This document shows, piece after piece, positions 27,341 through 36,420 of a stretch of DNA of 64,000 bases. Position 1 is the stretch's first letter. The number at the start of each line of letters is the position of its first letter. Source of the DNA: Streptomyces chumphonensis (GTDB taxonomy: Bacteria > Actinomycetota > Actinomycetes > Streptomycetales > Streptomycetaceae); the NCBI RefSeq assembly GCF_014779715.1, contig NZ_JACXYU010000011.1, positions 62,001 through 126,000 on the forward strand, given 5' to 3'. Under the pieces are notes generated by a model, which was not told the origin of the DNA, searched no databases, and saw only the letters and a program-made list of their open reading frames with translations. The position numbers and the translations under genes are program-made.

Positions 27341-28454
27341 TCTCGGCGGAGCGCGCGGCGTGCAGGGGGTCGTCGGGATCGGCCGACCGGGGGTGCGTGG
27401 GGCGCGCGTCCAGCCGGTCGACGACGGTGAGTCCGGCGGCGTCGATCAGGTCGAGGAGCGCGTCGCGGGTGCGCAGCCCGAGGCGCTCGGCGAGGTCGGA
27501 GAGGATCAGCCAGCCCTCTCCGCCGGGGGCCAGGGCGTGCGGCAGCCCGGCGAGGAAGCCGCGCAGCATCCGGCTGCCGGGGTCGTAGACGGCGCGCTCG
27601 ACGGCCGAAGTGGGCTTCGCGGGCAACCACGGCGGGTTGCACACCACGAGCGGCGCCCGGCCGGGTGGGAAGAGATCGGCCTCGACGACGTCGATCCGCT
27701 CGGCCAGGCCGAGTCGTTCGGCGTTGTCCCGGGCGCAGGCGAGGGCGCGCGGGTCCTGGTCGGTGCCGACGACCCGGGCCACGCCGCGCCGGGCCAGTAC
27801 CGCGGCGAGCACTCCGGTGCCGGTGCCGATGTCGTGGGCGACCGCGCGGTCGGTGGGCAGCGGGGCGCGGGCCACCAGGTCGACGTACTCACCGCGCACC
27901 GGGGAGAAGACGCCGTAGTGGGGGTGGACGCGGTCGCCGCCGAGCGCGGGCACCGGTACGCCCCTGCGCCGCCACTCGTGGGCGCCGATCACTCCGAGCA
28001 GTTCCCGCAGCGAGACGGCGAAGGGCGCGTCCCCGCCGGCCTGCGGCGGGCCGTACGCCTCGGCGCAGGCGGCCCGGACGTCGGGTGCGCGGCGCAGCGG
28101 CACCACGTAGCCCGGGTCGACCGGGACGAGCAGCATGCCGAGGACGCGGGCCCGTCGGCCCTGCTCCTGCCGGTGGCGGTGGAAGGCGTCGTACGGGTCC
28201 CGCGACGCCGCCACCGGTGCTGCGCGGTTGCGGCGCGGGCCGCGGTCGACGCGCCGGGCGAGGGCGGTCAGGAGCTGCCGGGCGCCCTGGTAGTCGCCCC
28301 GCCACAGCACGGCCGTGCCCTCGCAGGCCATCCGGTAGGCGTCGGCTGCGCGCAGCGCGTCGTCACCCTCCACCACGCGCCGGGGCGCCGGTGCCGCGGA
28401 CTCGGAACGCCAGCGCAGCGCCGGGCGCGCGGAATCGAGGGGGAGGACGTCCAT
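27306..28454 (-). CDS. Class I methyltransferase of HemK/RsmC-like type
   Basis: 382 residues. The N-terminal half is an accessory domain of unclear function. The C-terminal half is a Rossmann methyltransferase: VAHDIGTGTGVLAAVLARRG is motif I and LVVCNPPWLP gives the NPPW catalytic motif used for methylating amide or exocyclic amine nitrogen (protein glutamine, or RNA/DNA base). The real substrate cannot be told. It converges with the Nudix gene, overlapping 35 bases. Confidence 0.88.
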   Translation of the reverse strand: MDVLPLDSARPALRWRSESAAPAPRRVVEGDDALRAADAYRMACEGTAVLWRGDYQGARQLLTALARRVDRGPRRNRAAPVAASRDPYDAFHRHRQEQGRRARVLGMLLVPVDPGYVVPLRRAPDVRAACAEAYGPPQAGGDAPFAVSLRELLGVIGAHEWRRRGVPVPALGGDRVHPHYGVFSPVRGEYVDLVARAPLPTDRAVAHDIGTGTGVLAAVLARRGVARVVGTDQDPRALACARDNAERLGLAERIDVVEADLFPPGRAPLVVCNPPWLPAKPTSAVERAVYDPGSRMLRGFLAGLPHALAPGGEGWLILSDLAERLGLRTRDALLDLIDAAGLTVVDRLDARPTHPRSADPDDPLHAARSAEITSLWRLAPSR

Positions 28455-28563
28455 GGGGCGACTCTAGCCGGGGGGCGTGCGGCGTGTGCGTCTGCACCGT
28501 TTCTCCACGCGTGCGCGGTATGACAAAAGGTAAGGGATCAACTACCAGGGGTAAAAACCCCTC

Positions 28564-29154
28564 ATGGCGACTCCCATCACAGCGAACGCCATGCTCGCCG
28601 CGCTGCGCCGGGAAGGGTGCGACGTCGTCGAGGTGGGCAACTGGCGTACTCACAACCGCAACCACGTCGGTGCGTGGGGGCCGGTGAACGGCGTGATGAT
28701 CCATCACACCGTCACCAACGGCACCAGGCGCACCGTCAACCTCTGCCGTTACGGCTACTCGGGCCTCCCCGGTCCGCTGTGCCACGGCGTGATCACCAAG
28801 GACGGCCGGGTCCACCTCGTCGGCCACGGCCGGTCGAACCACGCGGGACTCGGCGACGACGACGTGCTGCGCGCGGTCATCGCCGAGCGCCGCACCCCCG
28901 CCCCGAACGAGCGCAACACCGACGGGAACACCCGCTTCTACGGCTTCGAGTGCGAGAACTGGGGCAACGGGCGCGATCCCTGGCCCGCCGCGCAGCTCGA
29001 CGCCATCGCCCGCGCCTCGGCCGCCGTGTGTCGGCACCACCGGTGGAACGAGTGGTCGGTCATCGGGCACCTGGAGTGGACGAACCAGAAGATCGACCCA
29101 CGAGGCTTCTCCATGGACTGGATGCGCGATCGCATCCGCGAGCGGCTGCGATGA
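28564..29154 (+). CDS. N-acetylmuramoyl-L-alanine amidase (amidase_2/PGRP type)
   Basis: 196 residues. The zinc site has His47/His48 in VMIHHTV and His in VIGHLEWTNQKIDPRGF, where the terminal Lys-Asp pattern is typical of T7-lysozyme-type amidases. VHLVGHGRSNHAGLG is the conserved core. There is no signal peptide and no cell-wall-binding domain, which resembles phage endolysins; yet no other phage gene is near. Such single genes are common in Streptomyces. It cleaves the bond between muramic acid and the stem peptide. Confidence 0.88.
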   Translation: MATPITANAMLAALRREGCDVVEVGNWRTHNRNHVGAWGPVNGVMIHHTVTNGTRRTVNLCRYGYSGLPGPLCHGVITKDGRVHLVGHGRSNHAGLGDDDVLRAVIAERRTPAPNERNTDGNTRFYGFECENWGNGRDPWPAAQLDAIARASAAVCRHHRWNEWSVIGHLEWTNQKIDPRGFSMDWMRDRIRERLR

Positions 29155-29164
29155 CAATCGTGGG

Positions 29165-30118
29165 GTGACCGCCCCCGAGCCCCGCACGCCCCCGCCGCCC
29201 CCGCCCGCCGTGTACCCGGCCGCTGGGGGCCCGCCGGACGTCCCGGGGCCGCTGCGCGTCGCGTTGCCGTCGCCGCTGACGGAGGTCCCGGACGACCGCT
29301 TCACCCGGCGCGGGCTCCGGCTGCTGCTCAAGCGGGACGACCTGCTGCACCCGGACCTTCCGGGCAACAAGTGGCGCAAACTCGTCCCCAATCTGATGGC
29401 CGCCCGGCAGGACGGGCACAGCACCCTGCTGACGTTCGGCGGCGCCTACTCCGGGCACCTGCGCGCCACGGCGGCGGCCGGACGGCTGCTGGGCCTGGCC
29501 ACCGTCGGCGTCGTGCGGGGCGAGGAACTGGCGGACCGGCCCCTCAACACCTCCCTGGCCCGCTGCGTCGCGGACGGCATGCGCCTCCACTTCGTCGCCC
29601 GCGCCCACTACCGGCGTCGCGCCGATCCGGCGTACGCGGCCGAGCTGTGCGCCCGGCTCGGCCTGCCCGGCGGCGTGCACGTCGTGCCGGAGGGCGGGAG
29701 CAACGCGCACGCCGTGCGGGGCTGCGCCGCGCTGGGCCGGGAGCTGGCCGGGCACGCGGACGTCGCCGCCGTCGCCTGCGGCACGGGGGGCACCCTCGCG
29801 GGCCTGGCGGCGGACGGCCCCCCGGCGATCGGCGTGCCGGTCCTGCGGGGCGGGTTCCTGGGCGCGGAGGTCGCGCGGCTGCAGTGCGAGGCGTTCGGCG
29901 GCCCCCGGGGCACGTGGCGGCTGGAGGAGCGCTTCCACTGCGGCGGCTACGCGCGCGGCACCCCCGGGCTGGAGCGGTTCGCCACCGACTTCGAGGATCG
30001 CCACGGGATGCCGCTGGAGCGCGTGTACGTCGCGAAGCTCCTGCTCGGGATCACCACCCTCGCCGAGGAGGGGGCCTTCGCACCGGGCACGCGGGTCGCC
30101 GTCGTCGTCACCGGCTAA
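29165..30118 (+). CDS. PLP-dependent ACC deaminase / D-cysteine desulfhydrase-like enzyme
   Basis: 317 residues from GTG 29165, 10 bases after the amidase gene. A Pro-rich N-tail precedes a fold-type II PLP enzyme. Lys69 in PGNKWRKL is the expected Schiff-base lysine, and CGTGGTLAGLA binds the phosphate. The motif normally read GGAYSNH is GGAYSGH here (Gly97), so the asparagine that usually contacts the PLP ring is missing. It probably deaminates small D-amino acids or cyclopropane carboxylate, but activity is uncertain given this change. Confidence 0.85.
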   Translation: MTAPEPRTPPPPPPAVYPAAGGPPDVPGPLRVALPSPLTEVPDDRFTRRGLRLLLKRDDLLHPDLPGNKWRKLVPNLMAARQDGHSTLLTFGGAYSGHLRATAAAGRLLGLATVGVVRGEELADRPLNTSLARCVADGMRLHFVARAHYRRRADPAYAAELCARLGLPGGVHVVPEGGSNAHAVRGCAALGRELAGHADVAAVACGTGGTLAGLAADGPPAIGVPVLRGGFLGAEVARLQCEAFGGPRGTWRLEERFHCGGYARGTPGLERFATDFEDRHGMPLERVYVAKLLLGITTLAEEGAFAPGTRVAVVVTG

Positions 30119-30128
30119 GGTCTGCCTC

Positions 30129-30731
30129 ATGATCCGTGCCGCGACGCCCGCCGACGTGCCCGTCATCCTGGAGATGATCCGGGAGCTCGCCGCGTACGAG
30201 CGCGCGGCCGAGCACGCCCACGCGACCGAGGAGCAGCTGCACGAGGCACTCTTCGGAGCGCGTCCCGCGGTGTACGCCCTCATCGCGGAGACGGCCGGGA
30301 CGGACGGAACACCGGGGGCCGACGGGGGCACCGGCACCGCCGGGGGCGAGCCGGTCGGCTTCGCCCTGTGGTTCCGCAACTTCTCGACCTGGACGGGCAC
30401 CCACGGCGTCTACCTGGAGGACCTGTACGTGCGCCCGGCCGCCCGGGGCGCCGGACACGGAAGGGCGCTGCTCGCGGAGCTGGCGCGGATCTGCGTGGAG
30501 CGGGGCTACCGGCGCTTCGAGTGGTGGGTGCTCGACTGGAACCGCCCCTCGATCGACTTCTACCGGTCGCTCGGCGCCGAGCCGATGGACGAATGGACGG
30601 TGTTCCGCATGAGCGGCGAGCCCCTGCGAGCTCTGGCGGCCGACGCGGCACGGGCCGAGGAGCCCGACCCCCGCGCGGGGAGCGGGCCGGTAACGGGGGG
30701 CCGTGCGGAGGCACGGAGCAACGCAGCGTAA
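30129..30731 (+). CDS. GNAT N-acetyltransferase, diamine acetyltransferase-like
   Basis: 200 residues. The pattern FALWFRNFSTWTGTHGVYLE, then DLYVRPAARGAGHGRALL and WNRPSIDFYRSLGAEPMDEW, is that of spermidine/spermine or thialysine acetyltransferases. A Gly/Thr/Asp insert (about 55-75) and a disordered C-tail (about 165-200) are extra. It likely acetylates small polyamine or amino acid amines. It starts 10 bases after the PLP enzyme and may share its transcript. Confidence 0.88.
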   Translation: MIRAATPADVPVILEMIRELAAYERAAEHAHATEEQLHEALFGARPAVYALIAETAGTDGTPGADGGTGTAGGEPVGFALWFRNFSTWTGTHGVYLEDLYVRPAARGAGHGRALLAELARICVERGYRRFEWWVLDWNRPSIDFYRSLGAEPMDEWTVFRMSGEPLRALAADAARAEEPDPRAGSGPVTGGRAEARSNAA

Positions 30732-30966
30732 TCTTCTTGGAATTGATACCGCCACACCTCTAGCCACGGACAGTGCCCATGTGTTTACGATGGGTGACGT
30801 CCATGGTGTGGGGCGGCGCGCGGCCGTCCGTGGGACAGCATGCCACGGATCGCGATAGCGTCGCAGGCGGACCATCTGCTTCGCGCCGGCCCGGCCCCCT
30901 GGTCGCCCGGGAGGCCGGCGGAAGTTCGGGGCAGGCCAACCAGTTTGTGCCACCTTGGAGGTGAGG

Positions 30967-31374
30967 GTGTCCCAGATCGTAGGTGCGGACAAGGACTTCG
31001 TCGAGGTCCGGCTGCCCGCGGCGGGTGCCTATCTGTCGGTGCTGCGCACGGCCACCGCCGGTCTCGCGGCCCGCTTGGACTTCACCCTCGACGAGATCGA
31101 GGACCTGCGCATCGCCGTGGACGAGGCGTGCGCGATCCTCCTCCAACAAGCGGTCCCGGGGTCCGTCCTCAGCTGCGTCTTCACTCTGGTGGGAGACTCA
31201 CTGAGAGTGACGGTCTCGGCGCCCACGACGGACGGTCGCGCCCCGGAGCGCGACACCTTCGCCTGGACGGTGCTCTCGGCACTGGCCGGTGAAGTGGACT
31301 CGGCCGTGGCCGAGGACCGCACGGTCAGCATCAGCCTGCACAAGAAGCGCGGCGCCGGCCCCGGGGCATCGTGA
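30967..31374 (+). CDS. ushX: RsbW-like anti-sigma factor (serine kinase fold)
   Basis: 135 residues from GTG 30967 with GGAGG 5 bases upstream. It is a GHKL ATPase of the RsbW/SpoIIAB type: FVEVRLPAAGAYLSVLRTAT, then the N-box LRIAVDEACAILLQQA. It binds and inhibits the SigH-type sigma factor encoded next, whose GTG overlaps its stop. From memory it matches UshX (also PrsH/RshA) of S. coelicolor. Anti-anti-sigma factors such as BldG are expected to release the sigma factor under stress. Confidence 0.9.
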   Translation: MSQIVGADKDFVEVRLPAAGAYLSVLRTATAGLAARLDFTLDEIEDLRIAVDEACAILLQQAVPGSVLSCVFTLVGDSLRVTVSAPTTDGRAPERDTFAWTVLSALAGEVDSAVAEDRTVSISLHKKRGAGPGAS

Positions 31375-32411
31375 CCGATGCCGAGGGGCCGGCCCGGGAC
31401 GAGGGGGCCGGTATGAACGACCTGGAGCACAATGCGCCGGTCGGCCGCCACGACATGGCGGCGGATACGGCGATCCCGGAGCAACAGGCCCGGCCGCACC
31501 CGGCCGACCTCGGCCGGCTTCCGGAGCGGGCGCAGCGGACGGAGGCCATGGACGAGCAGCCGCAGGAGCACGCCGCGGACGCCCGGCCGGGCGGCGGCCA
31601 CGGTGCCACCGGGCACAGTGCCACCGGGCACGGCGGCCCGGCCCGGCAGCAGGCCGCGCAGGACCGCTACGGGGCCCGGGAGCTCTTCGTCCGGCTGCGC
31701 GATCTGCCGGAGGACTCCCCCGAGCGGGCGGAACTGCGCAACCGCCTCGTCCGCATGCACCTGCCGCTGGTCGAGCACCTGGCGCGCCGCTTCCGCAACC
31801 GGGGCGAGCCGCTGGACGACCTGACCCAGGTCGCGACGATCGGCCTGATCAAGTCCGTGGACCGGTTCGACCCGGAGCGGGGCGTGGAGTTCTCCACCTA
31901 CGCCACCCCCACCGTCGTCGGCGAGATCAAGCGGCACTTCCGGGACAAGGGCTGGGCCGTGCGCGTCCCGAGGCGGCTGCAGGAGCTCCGGCTCTCGCTG
32001 TCCTCGGCGACGGCCGAGCTGTCCCAGCTGCACGGCCGGGCGCCGACGGTGCACGAACTCGCGCAGCGCCTGTCGATCTCCGAGGAGGACGTGCTGGAGG
32101 GGCTGGAGTCGGCCAACGCCTACAGCACGCTCTCCCTCGACGTGCCGGACACCGACGACGAGTCCCCGGCCGTGGCGGACACCCTGGGCGCGGAGGACGA
32201 CGCGCTGGAGGGCGTGGAGTACCGGGAGTCGCTCAAACCCCTGCTGGAACAGCTCCCGCCCCGGGAGAAGAAGATCCTTCTGCTGCGGTTCTTCGGCAAC
32301 ATGACGCAGTCGCAGATCGCCCAGGAGGTCGGCATCTCGCAGATGCACGTGTCCCGCCTGCTGGCCCGGACACTGGCCCAGCTGCGGGACAAACTGCTCG
32401 TGGAGGAGTGA
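31371..32411 (+). CDS. sigH: SigB/SigF-family stress sigma factor
   Basis: 346 residues from GTG 31371; ATG 31413 (MNDLEHN) and later Met codons are alternative starts. A disordered tail of about 95 residues precedes region 2 (FSTYATPTVVGEIKRHFRDK), region 3 (GRAPTVHELAQRLSISEEDV) and region 4 (NMTQSQIAQEVGISQMHVSRLL). Context (anti-sigma upstream, overlap of 4 bases) and order in S. coelicolor suggest SigH, known for several size forms in osmotic stress and development. Identity with sigH rather than a paralogue rests on synteny. Confidence 0.87.
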   Translation: MTDAEGPARDEGAGMNDLEHNAPVGRHDMAADTAIPEQQARPHPADLGRLPERAQRTEAMDEQPQEHAADARPGGGHGATGHSATGHGGPARQQAAQDRYGARELFVRLRDLPEDSPERAELRNRLVRMHLPLVEHLARRFRNRGEPLDDLTQVATIGLIKSVDRFDPERGVEFSTYATPTVVGEIKRHFRDKGWAVRVPRRLQELRLSLSSATAELSQLHGRAPTVHELAQRLSISEEDVLEGLESANAYSTLSLDVPDTDDESPAVADTLGAEDDALEGVEYRESLKPLLEQLPPREKKILLLRFFGNMTQSQIAQEVGISQMHVSRLLARTLAQLRDKLLVEE

Positions 32412-32445
32412 GGCACACGCCCCGCGCCGCCCGCCTCGTGACGGG

Positions 32446-32922
32446 TCAGCCGCCCGGCGCGGCCCCGACGCCGAGGGCGGCGGCCGCCCGGGAGTGGAAC
32501 AGGCACACCAGCCCGGCCACGGCCGTGGCCGCGACGGCGAGCCCGGCCGGCACCCACAGCCCCGAGGAGGAGGCCATCTGCCAGCCGACGGGCAGGGCGA
32601 TCAGCTGGGTGAAGACGGCCGGCCCCCGGCTCCAGCGGCGCAGCAGCCAGAGCCCTCGCGCGGTGGCCAGCGGCAGCACGGCGAGGGCGAGCACGGTGAC
32701 GGCTCCGGTGAGCGCCTGCAGGAGGCCGTCCGTACGGTCCCCGATCAGGGGGAGAACGAGCATCGCGATGCCCACGCCGAGGACGGCGAGCCCCTCCAGC
32801 GCGACCAGTGCGGCGGCGACGGAGAGGCGTGTGGGCCGCTCGGCGGCCTCCTGCCCGCTCGCCCCGCCACGTCCCGGCGCCGGGCCCCCGGCGGGCGTCT
32901 GACGCTTGTCTGCTGTGCTCAC
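32446..32922 (-). CDS. Small integral membrane protein, unknown function
   Basis: 158 residues from GTG 32922. A Gly/Pro/Ala-rich cytoplasmic tail of about 40 residues is followed by four predicted membrane helices (ALVALEGLAVLGVGIAMLVL, LTGAVTVLALAVLPLATA, FTQLIALPVGWQMA and GLAVAATAVAGLVCLF). No catalytic motif seen. It converges with sigH and is divergent from the kinase gene with about 100 bases between. Confidence 0.8.
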   Translation of the reverse strand: MSTADKRQTPAGGPAPGRGGASGQEAAERPTRLSVAAALVALEGLAVLGVGIAMLVLPLIGDRTDGLLQALTGAVTVLALAVLPLATARGLWLLRRWSRGPAVFTQLIALPVGWQMASSSGLWVPAGLAVAATAVAGLVCLFHSRAAAALGVGAAPGG

Positions 32923-33024
32923 ACCCGCCAGCGTAGCCGCCTCGCCGTTCCGGGACGCGGGGAGCGCGGAAGGGAGCCGAAGGGCGGGTGGGGGCACGTC
33001 CTCCCACTCGGTAACCTGCACCCC

Positions 33025-33996
33025 ATGCGCGCACTTCTCGTGGTCAACCCCAAGGCAACCACCACCAGTGCGCGGACGCGGGACGTACTCGTGCACGCGC
33101 TGGCGAGCGACCTCAAGCTGGAGGTGGCGACCACCGAGCACCGGGGGCACGCCCGCGAGCTGGCCCGGCGTGCGGTCGAGGGCGGGGAGACCGAGCTGGT
33201 GATCGCCCTCGGCGGCGACGGCACGGTGAACGAGGTCGTGAACGGACTCCTCGGCCACCACGGCCCGGACCCGGAGGGACTGCCCCGGCTGGCCGTCGTG
33301 CCCGGTGGGTCGACGAACGTCTTCGCCCGGGCCCTGGGGCTGCCGAACGACCCCGTGGAGGCGACGGGGGCCCTGCTGGGCGCCCTGGAGAGCGGCGGCG
33401 GCAGGACGGTGGGGCTGGGTCTCGCGGCCGGGACCCCGGACACGGACGACGCCGGGGTGCCGCCGCGCTGGTTCACGTTCTGCGCGGGCTTCGGCTTCGA
33501 CGCCGGCGTCGTCGGCCGCGTCGAGCAGCAGCGGGAGCGGGGCAGGCGCTCGACGCACGCCCTCTACATGCGGCAGGTGCTGCGGCAGTTCGTCGGTGAT
33601 CCGCATCGCCGCAGCGGCACGATCACCCTGGAGCGGCCGGACGGGGAACCGGTGGGAGGTTTGGTGGCGTCCATAGTGTGCAACACGGCTCCTTGGACGT
33701 ACTTGGGGAACCGGCCGGTGTACGCGGCCCCCGAGGCGTCGTTCGACACGGCACTTGACGTGCTCGGACTCACCCGGCTGTCGCCGGTGGCGGTGACCCG
33801 TTACGGCACCCAGCTGCTGACGTCCTCGCCGGAGCGGGGCCCGCGCGGCAAGCACGCTGTGTCACTGCACGACGTGTCGGCCTTCACCTTGCATTCGCAG
33901 GTGCCGCTGCCGTTTCAGATGGACGGTGACCACCTGGGACTGCGAACGAGCATCAGCTTCACAGGTGTTCGGCGTGCACTGCGTGTGATTGCATAA
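33025..33996 (+). CDS. Diacylglycerol kinase-like lipid kinase
   Basis: 323 residues. The DAGK catalytic core shows VVNPKATTT at the start, LVIALGGDGTVNEVVNGLLG (about 67-86; nucleotide loop GGDGT) and LAVVPGGSTNVFARALG. The C-domain has VYAAPEASFDTALDVL and ends in PLPFQMDGD. It should phosphorylate diacylglycerol or a related lipid at the inner membrane face. The gene has its own start with no clear ribosome site. Confidence 0.92.
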   Translation: MRALLVVNPKATTTSARTRDVLVHALASDLKLEVATTEHRGHARELARRAVEGGETELVIALGGDGTVNEVVNGLLGHHGPDPEGLPRLAVVPGGSTNVFARALGLPNDPVEATGALLGALESGGGRTVGLGLAAGTPDTDDAGVPPRWFTFCAGFGFDAGVVGRVEQQRERGRRSTHALYMRQVLRQFVGDPHRRSGTITLERPDGEPVGGLVASIVCNTAPWTYLGNRPVYAAPEASFDTALDVLGLTRLSPVAVTRYGTQLLTSSPERGPRGKHAVSLHDVSAFTLHSQVPLPFQMDGDHLGLRTSISFTGVRRALRVIA

Positions 33997-34311
33997 GTCG
34001 AAGGGCCGAAAGTCCTTCCACTCGAACGTTTAGGCCAGCCTCCACCCACTAGAAGTACGGCTGTGAGGCAAGCGACACCAAGGAATCAAAAAAAACTTGC
34101 CGGAAGGGGTTGTATCCACCGCCGAGGTTTGCGAATCTCTTCATGGCGATCGGGACAGCGCCTTCGGCAGCCCCCGAGTCAGCCCGAACCCCCTCTTCAA
34201 AGCCGATGCGACCAGCGTCACATCTACTGGTCGGCCCTTCCTTTGTCGGGGGATTCGTGAAAGCGTTCACATTCACAAGCCACGTACCAACGCGTAGGAG
34301 ATGGAGCAGCC
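33997..34311 (+). promoter_or_regulatory. Upstream region of wblE
   Basis: 315 bases with no convincing gene, notably AT-richer than neighbours (an A8 run at 34088-34095). GTGAA (34257-34261) and TTCAC (34266-34270) form a perfect inverted repeat 42 bases before the ATG. GGAAT at 34082 is followed by GTT after 22 bases, too far for a standard SigR promoter. The ribosome site is AGGAGATGGAG. Confidence 0.5.
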
Positions 34312-34569
34312 ATGGACTGGCGTCACAACGCCGTTTGCCGCGAGGAAGACCCCGAGCTCTTCTTCCCCATCGGCAACACCGGTCCTGCGCTGCTGCAGAT
34401 CGAGGAAGCCAAGGCCGTCTGCCGCCGCTGCCCCGTTCAGGAGCAGTGCCTGCAGTGGGCCCTGGAGTCCGGTCAGGACTCCGGCGTCTGGGGTGGCCTC
34501 AGCGAGGACGAGCGTCGCGCGATGAAGCGCCGCGCCGCCCGCAACCGCGCGCGTAAGGCGACCGCCTGA
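34312..34569 (+). CDS. wblE: WhiB-like iron-sulfur regulator WblE
   Basis: 85 residues. Four cysteines (AVC at 9; AVCRRCPVQEQC spanning about 33-45) hold a 4Fe-4S cluster; the turn GVWGGLSEDERR and a basic tail RRAARNRARKA complete the WhiB fold. The sequence is almost the same as WblE that I recall from S. coelicolor (SCO5240). WhiB-like proteins act with the principal sigma factor; WblE is widely conserved and linked to oxidative stress. Ends at a strong hairpin. Confidence 0.95.
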   Translation: MDWRHNAVCREEDPELFFPIGNTGPALLQIEEAKAVCRRCPVQEQCLQWALESGQDSGVWGGLSEDERRAMKRRAARNRARKATA

Positions 34570-34649
34570 CGACGCCCGGCCTGGCCACCCGCTGCCCCGA
34601 GCCGCAGCACGCAGTGCCGGCGAGACACCGCTAGCACCCGCACGTCAGC

Positions 34650-34691
34650 CCGAGCCCCGGCTCCGACCCCACGGTCGGAGCCGGGGCTCGG
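34650..34691. terminator. Bidirectional hairpin between wblE and histidine kinase
   Basis: A perfect 19-bp stem (34650-34668 with 34673-34691) with a 4-base loop CCAC lies between convergent genes. Confidence 0.9.
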
Positions 34692-34739
34692 TGCCGTGTC
34701 GGGCCCGCCGCCGCGGGCCGCTCGCGTCCGTGCGCCGGG

Positions 34740-36236
34740 TCAGCGCTGGTCGGTCGTGACCGGGAGGTCGAAGACCACGCGGGTGCCGCGCCCGGCGGCC
34801 GGCACCATCTCGAACGTGCCGCCCAGCTCGCCCTCCACGAGGGTGCGGACGATCTGCAGGCCGAGGTTTCCCGAGGTGCGGACGTCGAACCCGTCCGGGA
34901 GCCCCCGGCCGTCGTCCAGCACCGTCACCAGGAGCCGCGCGTCCTCGCCGCCAGACGGCCCGGGGCCGCGCACCGCACCGACCTCCAGTGTCCCCTGCTC
35001 GGCGGGGCCGTAGCCGTGCTCCAGGGCGTTCTGGAGCACCTCGGTGAGCACCATGGACAGCGGGGTGGCGACCTCGGCGGGAAGGATGCCGAACCGGCCC
35101 GTGCGGCGTCCCGTGACCTTGCCGGGTGCGATCTCCGCCACCATCGCGAGGACGCGGTCGGCGATCTCGTCGAAGTCGACGCGCTCGTCCAGGTTCTGCG
35201 AGAGCGTCTCGTGGACGATGGCGATGGAGCCCACCCGGCGCACGGCCTCCTCCAGGGCCTCCCGCGCGCTGCTGTCCCCGGTGGCGCCGATCCGGCGCGC
35301 CTGGAGGCGCAGGAGCGCGGCCACCGTCTGGAGGTTGTTCTTGACCCGGTGGTGGATCTCGCGGATCGTGGCGTCCTTGGTGATCAGCTCGCGCTCCCGG
35401 CGGCGCAGCTCCGTGACGTCGCGCAGGAGGACGAGGGAGCCGATCCGGGTGCCCTTCGGCTTGAGCGGGATCGCGCGCAGCTGCACCACGCACTCGTCGC
35501 CCTCGATCTCGGCCTCCCGGGGCGCCCAGCCGCTGGCCAGCTTCACCAGGGACTCGTCCACCGGGCCCTTGGCCGGGGCCAGCTCGGCCGTCGTCTCGCC
35601 GAGTTGGAGGCCGACGAGGTCGGCGGCGAGGCCGAGCCGGTGGTAGGCGGAGAGGGCGTTGGGGCTGGCGTACTGGACGAACCCGTCGGCGTCCAGCCGG
35701 ATCAGGCCGTCCCCCACCCGGGGGGAGGCGTCCATGTCGACCTGCTGGCCGGGGAAGGGGAACTCCCCCGCCGCGATCATCTGCGCCAGGTCCGAGGCGC
35801 TCTGCAGGTAGGTCAGCTCCAGCCGGCTCGGGGTCCGGACGGTCAGCAGATTGGTGTTGCGGGCGATGACGCCGAGGACCCGGCCGTCGCGGCGTACGGG
35901 GATGGACTCGACCCGGACCGGCACCTCCTCGCGCCACTCCGGGTCGCCCTCCCGGACGATGCGGCCCTCGTCGAGCGCGGAGTCCAGCAGCGGTCGGCGT
36001 CCGCGCGGCACGAGGTGGCCGACCATGTCGTCCTGGTAGGAGGTGGGCCCGGTGTTGGGCCGCATCTGCGCGACGGACACGTACCGGGTGCCGTCGCGGG
36101 TGGGCACCCACAGGACGAGGTCCGCGAAGGAGAGGTCGGACAGCAGCTGCCACTCGGAGACGAGCAGGTGCAGCCATTCGAGGTCGGACTCACCGAGCGC
36201 GGTGTGCTGGCGTACGAGGTCATTCATGGAGGGCAC
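34740..36236 (-). CDS. PdtaS-type sensor histidine kinase
   Basis: 498 residues from GTG 36236 (V-P-S-M-N-D); ATG 36227 is the alternative. An N-terminal GAF-like domain (about 20-150) is followed by a PAS domain (about 180-290), then a HisKA_2 helix with the phospho-acceptor IREIHHRVKNNLQTVAALLRL. The ATPase domain shows LTEVLQNALEHGYG (N box), VLDDGRGLPDGF and GNLGLQIVRTLV. No membrane segment: a cytosolic sensor. In actinobacteria PdtaS partners with an ANTAR-domain response regulator (PdtaR) encoded elsewhere. A DasR box lies about 185 bases upstream. Confidence 0.92.
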   Translation of the reverse strand: MPSMNDLVRQHTALGESDLEWLHLLVSEWQLLSDLSFADLVLWVPTRDGTRYVSVAQMRPNTGPTSYQDDMVGHLVPRGRRPLLDSALDEGRIVREGDPEWREEVPVRVESIPVRRDGRVLGVIARNTNLLTVRTPSRLELTYLQSASDLAQMIAAGEFPFPGQQVDMDASPRVGDGLIRLDADGFVQYASPNALSAYHRLGLAADLVGLQLGETTAELAPAKGPVDESLVKLASGWAPREAEIEGDECVVQLRAIPLKPKGTRIGSLVLLRDVTELRRRERELITKDATIREIHHRVKNNLQTVAALLRLQARRIGATGDSSAREALEEAVRRVGSIAIVHETLSQNLDERVDFDEIADRVLAMVAEIAPGKVTGRRTGRFGILPAEVATPLSMVLTEVLQNALEHGYGPAEQGTLEVGAVRGPGPSGGEDARLLVTVLDDGRGLPDGFDVRTSGNLGLQIVRTLVEGELGGTFEMVPAAGRGTRVVFDLPVTTDQR

Positions 36237-36420
36237 GCCGCCGAGCCTAGAGGGTGCCCGGAAGCACTTCGGGCCGCGGCGCCTGGGTGAGACCCTCAAC
36301 TCACCCGGCACCGCAGCCCGGAGCGACCTGAGACCCGGGCGCGGTCAGGGCAGAGAGCGCCGCGGATCTCGTTCCACCCTCCTGTGCGGGGAGGGCGGAG
36401 GCTTTCGCCGTTATCACCAT

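Noticed and set aside
28564..29154. Amidase as sign of a prophage
   Set aside because: Endolysin-like and signal-less, but no integrase, portal, capsid or attachment repeat is nearby.
34082..34111. Possible SigR promoter (GGAAT...GTT) before wblE
   Set aside because: Spacing is 22 bases, not 18-19; a second near-match starting at 34102 has GGAAG and 20 bases. Left unassigned despite literature linking wblE to SigR.
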